A DNA stretch of 64,000 nucleotides from Cichorium intybus. Taxonomy: Eukaryota > Streptophyta > Magnoliopsida > Asterales > Asteraceae. Made by a program: the position numbers and the translations under genes. The stretch lies in assembly GCA_023525715.1 (NCBI GenBank), contig CM042015.1:85694750-85758749 (forward strand), written 5' to 3'. The notes below the pieces were generated by a model. The model did no database searches, was not told the origin of the DNA, and was given only the letters and a program-made list of their open reading frames with translations. This document shows, in pieces, positions 49,101 through 62,202 of this stretch; positions within the stretch are counted from its first letter, which is position 1, and each line of letters opens with the position of its first letter.

Positions 49101-49576
49101 CGATGACGACACCTCCCTGATTTCCCAGATAACACCGCCGACCACATTTCAACTCCGCTCCCCTTCCGCCCTGGCCCGTCGCCAATCCGCCTCACCATCC
49201 TCAAATCCTGGTGTGAACCAAGTTCGATTAAGCCATTAGAACTCGAAGCGTTGGACCCGCAACTACGCCGGTCTCTATCCACCACCACCACCAACCCATC
49301 GTCCTCATCGTCATCGTCATCGTCGGTGAAATCGCTATTAGAAGCAGAGGAAATTAACCCCAAAATAGCGTAGTTCTTCCGTAGGGCGTGGACGGAGTTA
49401 CCGACAACGGAGACTTGACGACATCGTGGACAAGAGAGAGTAGTGTCTGATGACGCTGAGGAGAACATACGAGACAAACACTCTTTACAGAATCCATGGC
49501 CGCACCCGAGCAACAACGGACATCTATCTTCTTCGTTGTACCTTGTCTGACACACCGTGCAACAAGGTATCTTCAT
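43152..49576 (-). CDS. KEG: E3 ubiquitin ligase KEEP ON GOING (RING-kinase-ankyrin-HERC2-like)
   Basis: KEG is a trans-Golgi/early endosome E3 ligase that ubiquitinates ABI5 and other ABA-pathway proteins and is needed for vacuolar trafficking. Exon 1 (49576-48870) begins MKIPCCTVCQTRYNEEDRCP and holds the RING finger (CTVC...GCGHGFCKEC...CPRC) and the start of the kinase. The kinase continues in 48697-48335 and 48256-48026. Its HRD position reads CMN and its DFG position reads DYA; as far as I recall the Arabidopsis protein does the same. Ankyrin repeats occupy about 47953-46267 (nine or so repeats, such as NADGQTALHLACRRGSAELV). HERC2-like repeats (VGDWVRVK...GW...SIG...) run from about 45963 to the stop, with exons at about 45783-45550, 45484-45150, 45055-44868 and 44795-44490, ending in the long exon from 44398 to 43152. 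Order and length fit the single-copy plant KEG family; no lesion seen. Confidence 0.97.
45995..46265. mobile_element. Inverted-repeat element in KEG intron
   Basis: Starts near GAAACAAATAGCAACGTACT and ends near GGATGCTATAATAAGCAAAT. Internal blocks (ACTTTGAAAAATCTAGCCAA against TTGGGTAGATTTTCCAAAGT) are inverted. Same family as the FAH and NRPA2 copies; shorter pieces lie in KEG introns at about 45075-45140 and 47337-47392. Confidence 0.6.
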
Positions 49577-50380
49577 ACCCTTGAATCTTTCAACTCCTCC
49601 GACAGTTCAAGTTGACTGATTGAATTGAACCCACCACCTGATTCAAGATCTCAAATTGATTGAATCAGAAATGGCAGATCCATTGAACAGAAGTGATCGA
49701 TGGATTTGGAAAGAATAGCTGGAGAGCACAGAACAAGGTTTTTTTGGGGGTTTAATTTTATTTTATGTCGATGTTTTTTCTTCTGGTTTAGCATACTATG
49801 AAGTTAAACCCGTTCCTACTATAAGATAGAAAAAGTACGAGTTCTAGATGCAAAATATAATAATGTCTAATTCATATATATATTCCATTTTTATACATAA
49901 GATGTGTGTTAAAAGAAAACCGTTTATGATAGAATGTATATGTGAAGGGATCAACTCACACACACTTACATGTATGAACGATGTTTATTTAATATTTTTA
50001 TTACTTTTGGACTTTATTTGCTTTTGGCATACCAACTTAGTTCAATTATCTCGTTTTCCCCCGACTCATGATATTGAGTACATGGCATTAAGGTTAGATG
50101 GTCGTTTAGAAACAAAGAAAACACATACATATGTCAACTTTTGTACTAATCTTTTCATATAATCTTAGGCAAATAACTATCATCGTTACAAAAAGAGGTT
50201 TTATCTCGACCGATTAAGCTTTTAGCATTGCATACGTTTGAAAGGAATTGTTTGAAGTGTTGAAGTATATGTCATATTGAGCTCTAATGTGCCATTTGTT
50301 GAAGAACTTGTCGAACATTTTCTTTATAGTCATTAGTTCAGGTAATGATTGTATTTTCCTAATTTTTTTATGGGTATTAG
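49577..50380. other. KEG promoter and upstream DNA
   Basis: Presumed KEG leader and promoter, with pyrimidine- and T-rich stretches, then AT-rich DNA. No gene seen. Confidence 0.45.
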
Positions 50381-51095
50381 TTTTGGTTTTGACTTCACCG
50401 GTTATCTAATGAGTTCGATGTTTATGAGGACTTAAACAATGTGGAGTCGGATGAATGTATATGGATTATGAATCAAACAAAGTTTAAATTCGTCCTTGAT
50501 AAATTTAAGGCCCCATTTTAAAATATACAATACATGATACTAATTTAAGGAGATCGCCATGTAATATGGATGATGAAATTATAAATTAAGCAAATTGGCA
50601 ATATGGGAGGGGGTGTAATGATGATAAAATATTAAAGTTGATATGGTGTTGAGTACATGGTACATGATTCTCCTATAAATGGAACAAGATGAAATCCATG
50701 GTTAAGACATGTATGGTCTCCTAAACAACTCAAATTATGTCACATAAATTATGTTGTTAACAACGGTTACCAAATTCAGATTGCAAAGTGTGATATAGCA
50801 CTATAATTGCAGCAAGATGTGGGAAACTAAATGACAACTCATTATCATTTTAGATACATGTAGTTTCATGTACAATGAAAGGTCATTTCAAAATAAATGA
50901 GTGTATGAAGCTTTTTTGGACTAATTTCACGAGTACTCAGGTAGGCGAATTTGAGAAAACATGGAAATTTTTAAAAAAATAAGTCGACATGGTAATAATT
51001 ATCTAATGTTCAAAGATCCTACACCACGGTGTAATGCTTTATTTGTTATAAGAAGAGCTTGCGAGGTTGTTGTAAAATGTCAATTTTGTTGTGTT
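50381..51095 (+). pseudogene. Decayed MULE (MuDR-type) transposase
   Basis: Readable with many stops and frame changes. The order is an acidic N-terminal part (EFDVYEDLNNVESDECIW), then VHDSPINGTR, WSPKQLKLCHINYVVNNGYQ, IQIAKCD, and later LMFKDPTPRCNALFVIRRAC. These match the MuDR N-terminal domain pattern (..QLK..L.NYVV.NGYQ..) and the transposase segment DPT.WCRAFF...ACE.V. The catalytic triad cannot be traced. Terminal inverted repeats and the 9-bp duplication typical of MULEs were not found. Confidence 0.6.
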
Positions 51096-52559
51096 GAGGT
51101 ATTTAGTCATCTAAATATGACATTCTAAGTTTTGCTGTTCAAAGACTGTTTTTGACATCTGAAGTTTGAGGGCTTCAAAGAGCTCCTTCAGATTGTTTAA
51201 GTGTTACTTCACATGTTAGTGCTTCCATCCTAGTGACATAGGTTAGTGTGACATTGGTTGTTGTAACCAATTTTCTTCGGTTTAGTAATGTGTATCTTTT
51301 TTATTCAATGTATGATTTCTACTAATATTTCCAGGCATGCATAAATATTGTGGAGACTTAACATGTAATTAACTTTTTGCATGCCCGTGTGATACTTGCT
51401 TTTTATTGCTTATTATATTAATTTATTTAGCACATTTTAGTCTAATTATCATACATATTTTACATTTTGTAATTTTCTCGTTAATCGGTAAGGTTGTTCA
51501 TGGATGGTTAACCGAACTAAAATCATATTTCGGAAGGTTAACCGGCACGATCGGTTAGTTAAATTTGTAAACCTAAACCTAAACTGAAAAACCTGGTTAA
51601 TCAGCTTTCGGTTAACCTATTTTTTCGGTTTGGTTAATGCAGTTAACCTATTAAACGTCTACGAATTAAGAAATATGTTTCAAAACTAAAAAAAATCCAT
51701 AACTAATATCTAAAATAACAACAATCATACAAAAGATGAATATAAGTTTAAAGTTCAAACAAACATCATAAAAAATAACTACAAAAAGTAAATAATGCCC
51801 TTCTCTTATAGTTTTACACTTTAATAAGCCTCTGTAATTTGTAAATTTTGTATTAGATCAAATATTATTATATTAAGGCAATAAAAAATTCAATTTTCTG
51901 GCTAATCGTCCATGGTAAAAAACATGAACCGTACCGAACCGAAAAACCGAAAATTTTATCGATTTGGTTAACCAAACCGGAAAAAGAAAATCAAAAAACT
52001 GGTTCGGTTAACCTAAAAATCGGAACAGGTTTTCAGAATTTTGGTTTGGTTTTTCGATTTTCGGATATTTTGAAAACCCTTATTAATCGGGGTACTTTCT
52101 AGTAATTTGTGTTTATTGCAGATATTTAGAAGACTAATGCGGAGCAGGATTTGTTTGAGAGCGGTGCAGGTCATTTAGAAGCTTTGATAATGTGATGTTG
52201 GGCCATGAAGAATTATTTTGGTCTTTGATGAATAATTAGGCTTGGATGAAGATTTTGGGCTAAAATAATGGTTATTGGCTTGGGAAAGTCAACCAAAAAG
52301 TCAAATATCCGATTTTGGAAGTTGAGGAAAAAAGACATTGTACTTTTGGGTAAAAAGGAAGCATGCAGGCCCAAAATAGTGAATCTGCAAGATCCATGCG
52401 GCCAACGTGGGTTTTTGATATTGCTTTGTGTTCCCCGTGCAAAGCAGGCTTGGGGAATTTTGGTCTTTTTGTTTATGGTTGCTGTAAGAACCTATAAGTT
52501 TCAGTGTATTATAAACCAAAACTATATGAAACTTAGATTTCCATATGTATGAAAATAAA
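51096..52559. repeat. Repeat-rich DNA with AACCG-type segment
   Basis: 51490-52085 is a low-complexity segment dense in GGTTAACC and CCGAACCGAAAAACCG text, similar in composition to 4665-4967. The flanks are AT-rich. 52190-52560 includes GGGCC-containing text that resembles plant LTR leaders. No gene seen. Confidence 0.45.
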
Positions 52560-53796
52560 GTATTATGTGAAAAGGGTAAATTTTTCAGTTTGAATGAATT
52601 TGACCTTGATGCAATATTTTTATATTTTGGAATGTTATAATATGTTGTTATATGTGTTTTTGTTCTTTGAAACAAATATTTAGACCAAAGATGCAAAAGT
52701 TAGGAAAATGGAGCAAAGCATGTCTTAACATGGGGCATGGGAATTTCCTGCCTTTTATGTCGCGGCGCGACCATTGAAGTACAATGTTATGTTACGTATG
52801 ATTTTAGAAAGTATGTTGTTATAACTATGCAATGCATGTTTGGTAGCAACGCGAATAGGATGCATCGCGATGCATGCATGAATATTGTTTCGACGATGAT
52901 TCTTTGACGTAGAATCCTGACGACGCGAAGGGCTAGGCCTCGCGACGCGTAGATGCGACAGATAAAAAATGATCAGTTTTTTATTTTTTTTATTGGTGTA
53001 GCTCAACTTAAATGGGTTTGACCCATTGAGTCATCGATTGACCCGACAAAAATATGATACATCAGATTCCCGACTCTCTCCAAAACTCTCTCAAAGCGTA
53101 AGTGTGTATGTTCTTCGTTTAAGTGTGTGGTGATTTCTTAAAGGATCTAAGTGTTGTTCAAAGGCAATCTAAGGAAAGCTTGATAGCTTAATGTAATATT
53201 TCATTTTCTAGCTTTTGGGTTGAGTTATAATAATCATACGAGGAAGTTGTATAAACCCTAGTTTTTTATTATGGTTTAATAAGATGATTTATGGTTAGAT
53301 ATGTACTTCTAGAGGTTAGTTAATCTCTTTTTTTAGTAAAGATGATGATTTATATGTATGGAATCAGAAATTGTATTGTACCAATTGGTTGAAATATTAG
53401 TTGATAAATACGACATGTAAACGGATGAATGGTGATGGTATATGTTGTTTTGATGAGATGTTTGACACAAGGTTATTACATCCTCATGAAAACACCATCA
53501 TATATAATGAAGTCCAATTGTGGGACAAAATTAGTATGGAAATTATGATGACTTGTCAAGTCTAAAATCAAGGAACCTTTATGTGTTATTTCCATTAGCA
53601 AGTTGTTAATATGAATGAATGTTATTAAACTCCTTAGGCATTGAAGGAGTAAGGTTCAAAAGGAAGTAAAGGACAAGAGTTTAGTGAAGGACTGGTCACA
53701 CTTCTCTAACTAGCTAATGTGAGTACATGTAGTTATTCCCAAATTGGGGGTATATGATGGGATACTTATGGAATGTTGAATATTTTATGAATTGAT
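52560..53796 (+). mobile_element. Probable gypsy LTR-derived segment
   Basis: Contains a CpG-rich patch with near-palindromes (GTCGCGGCGCGACC at 52758, GCATCGCGATGCATGC at 52862, CTCGCGACGCG at 52937) followed by text like the downstream part of the other gypsy LTRs in the window. Ends and target duplication were not determined. Confidence 0.35.
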
Positions 53797-53828
53797 ATAT
53801 ACATACATACACATACACACACACACAT

Positions 53829-53908
<80 letters not shown>
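53797..53908. repeat. (CA)n and (TA)n microsatellite
   Basis: ACATACACAC-type repeat to about 53850, then (TA)n to about 53899, then ACACACATAC directly before the LTR start. Confidence 0.9.
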
Positions 53909-53910
<2 letters not shown>

Positions 53911-54890
53911 TAATACTAGGAAACAGGTTTACATTCCTTATCAACTTATAATAACATGTTGATGGCGTTAAAGGAGTTTTAGATTATTCATGGGTGTTCT
54001 TGATGAAAAATGACCAAAAATGTTAAAGTGAATAACGAACCAAATCTTGGGATTTGAAGTGTTAAGGTGTTATGTTGGTGTTTAAATGTCCATATCATGA
54101 TTTAATATGGAGTTTAGTTGCTAAGTTTGGAATTATAGGTAAAAATGTGGGAAAATGGTGAAAAATGTGCAAGAAATCACTTATCAGACACATTAGCGTC
54201 GCTAATGGCTAGGTGTTAGCGACGCTATGTTGAAGTAGGTTGCTATTTGGTGAAATGGAATCAAAGTATAAACCATGTGAAAGTTGGAACATTAGCGACG
54301 CTAAGGAAAAGGTTAGCGACGCTAATGTTAAGGTTAGCGCCGCTAATCTTCGGTCTGATAGAATTCCATTTGAGCCTTGACTTGGTCATTTGGGGTTATC
54401 TCTTCTCTTAACCAAAAGCTTCGAAGAACATGCGTATTCAAGGCAATTTTGGAGCAAAAGTCATCAAATTAACGTGTAAATTAAAGGGCTTTTGCATACC
54501 AATCAAGAATTGAGGTTAGTACACTATTGTGTGTGTGATTTGCTAAGTAGTTTAGCTTAATTGTGGATTTCTAGTTGGTATGGAAGTTGTGAAATTGGAG
54601 GTTTTAGGTGTGTAATTGATTGGGATGTTGTATTCCTTAATTCCCTGCTGTTTAGATGTTAAAAACATAGGTTCATGTGAAAATGTTGTCAAAGGACTGC
54701 TGTTGTTCATAGTTGACATGCGCAGAGGTCGTCGTGCGGTCAAAAATAAGAGAAAACCTAACACACACTAGTATAGCGGTAGTCAGGGTCGATCCACAGG
54801 AGCTTCGTGGTTAGACTAGATGAGAGATTACCAACTAGTAGTGTCACAGCTACAGTCGGAGGATCTAGTTTCTACCTTCCTAATCACTAG

Positions 54891-57800
54891 TGTTGGGTGC
54901 AAAGTTCTTCATTTATGATGACTTGGTGGCATAAGGAATGCCCACTTAGGCGTATGGGCTTGTGGGCTTGTTCATTGGGCTCTTTATTTTATCTAGACTA
55001 TAAATAGTGTTTTGCTTATTATTTGTAGTAAATGATTCTAGAGGGAGCTTAGTGATTGAGAGAGAAACACACATTGTAAAACCCATTGTAAAACCTTGTT
55101 CAATCGAATCATTCTACACATTGGATTCTTGATTGGTGTTCGTTATTATTCCGCATTTATTGTCAAATCGTGTTTCAACATTGGTATCAGAGCCTAACCT
55201 TGAAGATTTAACAGATTATTTCAAGGACGGTTCTTGATTTGACAACCCATCACAACATCAATCAGAATTCAAATTTTCAGATCTGGATCTTCATTTTTAG
55301 TGAGTTTTTCTGATATGGAATCAATATTTTGTTTAGTTCTTCATCTCTGATTTGTTTATGATCATTAATATTGATTCAGATTCATTATATCTCAGTAGAA
55401 ATTGTTTTAGATCTGGTTTTTATCATCAAAATTCGTTCAGATCTACCAGATCTACTTTCTCTCTCTAAAAACCCACTTCAGATCCACTTTCTCTCTCTAG
55501 TTTTATTCCAGATCTGTGATTATTTGTTGTTCAAAACGAAAATGGAAGCTACAAATTCGAAAATATGGACTGTTTGTGTTGATAATCTCAAATACAAAGC
55601 ATCATTTGAACAATTTTTGGGTCTATATATTCAAAGATATGGGATACTTTTATTTGGGCTAGCCTTTTATCGGAATGGGCTGACCAAATTGATTGGGCTC
55701 TATCATTTGGAATTTGATCTATCTTGATTATTCGCTTTTCGAGAGGGAGTTTTGGATGGATCAAACGCGTTCTCGTGACCATACGGTTTTATGATCTTGT
55801 TGATCATAAAAGGGGGAGATTGTTACATATTTATTGGTCATTCGAGAAGATTGCCGAAGAGTATTATTCAAGAGTTGATTGATTAGTTTCCTATGCCACG
55901 TCATCCATTCCGATCTTTGAGAGGGAGATTGTTGGGTGCAAAGTTATTCATTTATGATGACTTGGTGGCATAAGGAAGGCCCACTTAGGCGTATGGGCTT
56001 GTGGGCTTGTTCATTGGGCTCTTTATTTTATCTAGACTATAAATAGTGTTTTGCTTATTATTTGTAGTAAATGATTCTAAAGGGAGCTTAGTGATTGAGA
56101 GAGAAACACACATTGTAAAACCCATTGTAAAACCTTGTTCAATCGAATCATTCTACACATTGGATTCTTGATTGGTGTTCGTTATTATTCCGCATTTATT
56201 GTCAAATCGTGTTTCAACATTGTAAAACCTTGTTCAATCGCTGAACTATCATATTGCTATTAGAATCATTTGTGTTGATACTTTGTAAAACCTTCTGATA
56301 CTTTCCTTTTAACCACATAAGAAAAAGTTTCAATATTTTTAACTTTTGATTTTAGGAGAAAATCTTCGGAGCTTTTCATTTTGGGAACCCACATCCTTTT
56401 CGTTTTTGGTTCGAAATCTATCTCTGTGCACAAATACCTGTAGCTATGCTCTCCAAGGTTCACATTCGTCGGATATTTGAGTTTTAGTTTTAACATTTTC
56501 AAGTGAGTCATGACTTTCTTTTACACAATCAATTTTGTTTTTGCCTTTATCCTCCGAAGATAGTTGTGTGATGTCTTCGGATGGAGATGCGGATGCAGAG
56601 GAGGATTTTTGTAAAGATAAAGATGAGCAGTCAATTTCCTCCATATCTGAATCAGACTCAGAATCATTTTCAAGTACAGTTTCAATCACAACATTGGAAT
56701 TGTTTTCAATATTAGGCACATCCTTTTTCAAAATTGGAATCTCTTCAGGTAGCATTTTTAACCAATTTTCAGCAGTTAGATGTTTTTCAACAGAGATTAA
56801 ACCATGTTTGTACGAAGGGTTGGTCACTTCGGATCCAGAAACTATAGATTCACATTCATAAGTGACACTATCAACATTCTTAAGCTTGAATTCAATAAAG
56901 GGCAAAAGTTTTCTATGTTGCACATTGCATACGTCTGCAGAGTGATAAATACGTGTGATGTGAGCATACAATCGTCTAGCAGTTTCACAAAATATGTTTC
57001 GTTGTCTTAACAGTACATCATTATCACATAAAAGTTTTTCTCTAGTTTCTTCTAACAAAGAGATTCTTAAATTGGTCTTCTCTAGGGCTAGTCTTGTACT
57101 TTCCACTATCCCCCTCAAGTTGAGAATCTCCTGTGTTGAGAAATCAGAATATTACAAATGACACACTCATTTCTGATGGAGAGAAATATTCATATGGAAG
57201 ACTTGTTTTTAATCCTTTGAAACATGAATCAAACAAGCATTTGTTCATTGAAATGTTAAAAGTTTTGAGAAAAATCGACAGTACACATGGATCAGAAAAT
57301 CGAAAATCAGTAGAAAAGTATGTTTCTCTTGTTGAAGATGAACATGGCCTTCTTGTTCCTCAAGACTTTGAAGATGATGTTCTTCATCTTCATGTTTTTG
57401 GAAATTCTGAAGAACACTTCGGATCTTTACTTGTTCCCCAACCTGAAAAGAAATATGCAAATGTTAAGGGGGAGTTAGATTTGAAAGAAAAATGTTTGGT
57501 GAAAATGTTATTTGTTGCAAAATCTTCAAATAAGACAAATTCCGAAGTTGATCTTTCTTCAGTCTCAAATAACATGTTTGAAGGCATGAAACCTTATAGA
57601 AAACCCATACTAGTTGAAAATCGAAATTATCAGCTCCGAAGCCCTCATGATCCAAAGGCTTCGGATCCGAAGACTTCAGTTCTAACTCAAAAAGATGAAC
57701 AAAGTTCTTGTTTTAGATCTTGTGTTCATAAGTTCAAAAAAAAAATGTTGAAACACGATTTGACAATAAATGCGGAATAATAACGAACACCAATCAAGAA

Positions 57801-58035
57801 TCCAATGTGTAGAATGATTCGATTGAACAAGGTTTTACAATGGGTTTTACAATGTGTGTTTCTCTCTCAATCACTAAGCTCCCTCTAGAATCATTTACTA
57901 CAAATAATAAGCAAAACACTATTTATAGTCTAGATAAAATAAAGAGCCCAATGAACAAGCCCACAAGCCCATACGCCTAAGTGGGCCTTCCTTATGCCAC
58001 CAAGTCATCATAAATGAATAACTTTGCACCCAACA
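54891..58035 (+). mobile_element. Composite Ty1/copia element bounded by opposed LTRs
   Basis: Three near-identical 290-bp LTRs lie inside one exact target duplication, ACTAG (54886-54890 and 58036-58040): plus-orientation copies at 54891-55180 and 55930-56219, and a minus-orientation copy at 57746-58035. The first is followed by a primer binding site TGGTATCAGAGC. The second is preceded by the purine tract GAGAGGGAGAT. The 0.75 kb between them keeps only a gag start (MEATNSKIWTV) before deletion. The stretch 56220-57745 holds a minus-strand frame (57118-56444, coiled-coil-like LEKTNLRISLLEETREKLL) and a plus-strand frame (57133-57780), meeting head to head near 57125. Both look like retrotransposon-derived protein pieces without catalytic domains. 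Confidence 0.85.
55182..55193 (+). other. Primer binding site, initiator tRNA-Met type
   Basis: TGGTATCAGAGC begins one base after the LTR end at 55180, the standard PBS of plant copia elements. Confidence 0.9.
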
Positions 58036-59602
58036 ACTAGCAAACAAAAGCAATGATCAAACACACTCAAGCCAAGCTAAGCTAAGCTCAAATGACCTAG
58101 TCACTTTCTGAAATCAGAAGTACATCTCTGAATCAGAAGCAATCAAAGGCATCCAAACTAGCAAAACCAAGCAAAGCATAAACTAGCCACTAACTAAAGT
58201 TCTACTGAACAGTTACTAGCCAAGGTTTAATGCCTACAACTAACCTAATTAGTTACTGATTTCAGCAAAGGAAAACAGTCCCAATAAGATCAAAACAATA
58301 TCCCAACATAAATCAAACATCCAAAACCAACACAAGTATAAAAACACCGAAAAGCTAAGATTAAATGTAACCAAATGCTTCTCATTCACCAAATCCGAAT
58401 CCAAACATAAAAACAGTAACCAAATGATCCAAAAACAGAAGCCAAAGCTTAATATCAATGGTTGTCACACCCAAAGATACAAAACCAAGCTTAAATCCAA
58501 CTATTTAATTACAAATAAAATCTAAAACTAACCAATACCAAATGAGAGTCTTCTGGAATGAAATCTTGGAGTCAAAGAGCTTCAATGTCGATTTTACACC
58601 CGGTCTTTGCTCGGGTTTTCGGCTGGAAATGCCTCTATTTATAGTTGCAATTTTCCCGCAGCCGCGCCGCGCAGAAGTGAAATCCGCGGCGCGCGTACTA
58701 ATCTTTTCCCGTTTCTTCGGCATTTGAATGTGTTCCACCGCCTTAAGCCCGCGTCGCACAGATGATGTATCCACGGCGCGCGTACGAGTTTCCTTGATTT
58801 TCCATTCTTTCCAAACTTCTTCCTTTTGCACACTTTTAGTCCATGTTTCCATTCTTTTTCTCCAAACAAGTCCTGGCACGAAAAGTGAGAATACCCAGAC
58901 ATATTTGATATAACTTTATCAAGAACAGGGCTCAACAACGCCTAAAATACTTGATATCACTAGGCGTTGTCAATAGTTAGCGTCGCTAACAATGAACAGG
59001 GGTATAGTTAGCGACGTTAATTATGCATGTAAAGGACGGAAACTTTATTTCATTAGGATGGTGTTGTGTGATGTCTAAGGAAGGTTTAAACTTATTTTCG
59101 TGTAGAAAAGAAGGTGTAAGGAAGCTTACAAATATCAAGTTTAGCTTACTTTTGGAGCTTGGACTACATGTGAGTAACTTTACTCATCTTTAACTGTCGT
59201 TGTTGTAAATTATGTATTAAACATAATTGTTGCTATGTTTTGGTGCTTATATGTGTATAGTAGTGATATTATATTAAATGTCTTAATGCACAATAGTGTG
59301 GTTAATATTGAAAGGTGAAACAGGTGTATAACTAGGAGTAGTTAACTCTAATTATGAGTGGTATAGCTTTAGTTGACTATATTATATTCAGTGTGTTATA
59401 TATGGTGTTTTTTTAGTTGCTTAATGGCTACATTGCAACTAAATGGTGAAACTCAATATTGGTGATAGTTTGGTGCATTCCACTATTGCTGAAATATCTC
59501 TGGGTTGGTGAATAACTAAAGATCCCATGGTGACAATTGTTATCTCGGTGATAGCTCGTATAGGAGTTAAGTTGAATCTTCTACAAAATTGGTGCTATTA
59601 TG

Positions 59603-60131
<529 letters not shown>

Positions 60132-60137
60132 TATATA

Positions 60138-62193
60138 GAGTTAGGTTCATTTGAGAACTCAAAAAATCATGAGATCTTGAGAACTCAATCTAGACCACAA
60201 GATCAAAAAATTGGAAGGCTGTGATGAAACGTGGCAATCCTGTAATTATTAACAAATCCAATGATAATTTTGTAATTTATAATAAGTTGTCAAGGGTATT
60301 ATGGGAATTAAAAAAGAACCATAATAGGATATCCCTAGAAATTAGCTATTTATTTTAGGTAAATATCACTCCCTCTATCACACACACTCTCTCTCGCGTA
60401 TCTCTCCTCTCATCAGATCTCTATACTCGCCATTTCCCTTCAACATCGGTACTCTCTCTCTCTTTTCGTCTTCCCCACCACGTCTTCAATGATTCCGATC
60501 GGCAAGAACCAAGGCGTTGATCCCGTGAACCAATTTCCGGCCTCCCTCGCCGCCGTTGCCCTCAACTGAGGCTTACTGCACCACCGACGCCGTCCTCCCC
60601 TGTTGCTCGTCCCTACGCCGCCTCCTCCCTCACGTAGGGCTCTCTCTCTTCTGTGTACAGTCTCCCCAAATCGACACAACCTGTAGAAAGCAAGAAAGAA
60701 GGAGAAAGGGATTGATCAGAGAGTCGGAAGGGACGATCTTGGTCCCTGTAGTTCGCGATTCTAGGGTTTCGATTTGTGTAGGTTTCTGTAGTTCGCCAAG
60801 GATGACCGCCGATCCAATTTCTCAGGTGAATTGTTGGATGAACGGTTGTTAAAATCAGATTTTTTATCGTTCTTGTTACTTGTCGTTTTCAATTTCGCTT
60901 GACCCCTTCCTTTCGTATCTGCCTTGAATCTCTGATCTTCACCACTTTCTAGTATTTTGGATTATCTGGTTGTTAATATCAGATATTTCTTTAGTGTTGT
61001 TGTTTCTCACGTTTTGAATCTTTAGGTAAATGGTATATGTATTCTTAAAAGAATAATATTAGTTGGCGTATTTTGAAATATATATGCTCAAAATTTAATT
61101 GGTTTTAGTCTCTTGTGATATATTCTTAAGTTCAATTCGAGTGAATTTGTTGAATTAGTTGGCTGATTTTTTACCAGCTTGAACTTATATTTTGTCTCCA
61201 AAGCTTAAACATTAAATTCAATTTTTCCATATGTACACATGTGTGCATATGCGCACATGTGTGTATGTGCATAGGTGTAGATATTCATATATGTCTATTT
61301 TGTTTGTGTAAACATGTGTGCATATGTGCACATGTGTGTATGTGCATAGGTGTAGATATTCATATATGTCTATTTGTTTGTGTACACATGTGTGCATATG
61401 TGCACATGTGCATATGTGCATAGGTGTTTATATGCATATAAATGTATGTGCACATATGCATATATGCCTATATATGATAAAATAGATGTGCATTTGTTCA
61501 TATACGTATATGCATGTATGTATTTATTTTAATGAATATACATGTATATTAATTTTTATTAATGTTATTGCAGATTTTGGAGAAATTATCGAGCAAATTG
61601 AAGAAATGAAAATTGAAAATTTGAGGAATGAAGACATCATGAATTTACGTTGTATTTTTTATATTTTTTGTATGTAACGTTTATTATTTTTCGTTGTACT
61701 TTTTAAATTTTATGTATGTATCGTTAAAAACAGTTATATATTATTGTTTATAATAAAATGCGTTATTCATTTTTATACATTTAAATATTTAAAATACGAA
61801 TACGTATATATGTATTGTGAAAATATGCATATATGCATTTTCGAGTATGCATATATACACATGCAAATACATTAATATGTTTTTTTTAATTTCGAAAATT
61901 TGTTTTTTTTAATCAGAATTTTTTTTGTTTTTTTTCAAATTTCAAAAATTCTCATATTTAAAAAAACGAAAATTTAAAAAATCAAATTCCAAAAAAAAAT
62001 TGACTTTAAAAAAACGAAAATTTGATTTTTTTTTTAAATTTGAAAATTCAAATCTAATAGGCTTGATTTTAGGAATGGTTATTTTGTTGCCAAAAATAAG
62101 AAAATCAGAATTAAATGAGATTTTTGGTAAACGACTATCATGCCCTTTTATGATCCAACCAATCAGAATGAGTTCTCAATAGAACCTAACCCT
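60138..62193. mobile_element. Terminal-inverted-repeat element of 2 kb between (TA)n tracts
   Basis: The left end GAGTTAGGTTCATTTGAGAA is matched by the right end TTCTCAATAGAACCTAACCC in reverse complement, with an inner repeat GAGAACTC near 60180. (TA)n lies on both sides (60004-60120 and 62203-62340). The interior has a pyrimidine-rich, GC-richer block (60360-60850) that looks unlike its AT-rich surroundings and could be captured gene DNA. A minisatellite and homopolymer-rich text follow. No transposase frame, so it is probably non-autonomous. Confidence 0.65.
61226..61440. repeat. Minisatellite with 77-bp period
   Basis: About two and a half units containing ACATGTGTGCATATGTGCAC, GTGCATAGGTGTAGATATTC and ATATATGTCTATTT. 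The units are built from alternating purine-pyrimidine text (GTGCATATG), a composition prone to Z-DNA. Confidence 0.85.
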
Positions 62194-62202
62194 ACATATA
62201 TA

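Larger units (their letters stand above)
54714..58972 (-). mobile_element. Middle-level solo LTR (probably gypsy) with target duplication ATAGT
   Basis: Starts TGACATGCGC and ends GCGTTGTCA, with the exact 5-bp duplication ATAGT at 54709-54713 and 58973-58977. After removing the nested element at 54891-58035 it is about 1.1 kb. On the minus strand its end reads CTGTGGATCGACCCTGACTA, then GTGTGTGTTAGGTTTTCTCT, text I associate with Athila/Tat-like gypsy LTRs. It carries a CpG-rich patch at 58660-58790 (CCGCGCCGCGC, CCGCGGCGCGCGTA, CACGGCGCGCGTACG). No internal domain. Confidence 0.7.

Noticed and set aside
57133..57780. 215-aa plus-strand frame as a host gene
   Set aside because: It runs into the inverted LTR at 57746 and lies inside the composite retroelement, so it is most likely element-derived.
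61218..61423. Cys/His-rich frame across the 77-bp minisatellite as a zinc-finger protein
   Set aside because: Spacing does not fit any zinc-finger class, and the frame is produced by CATATGTGCACA repeats.
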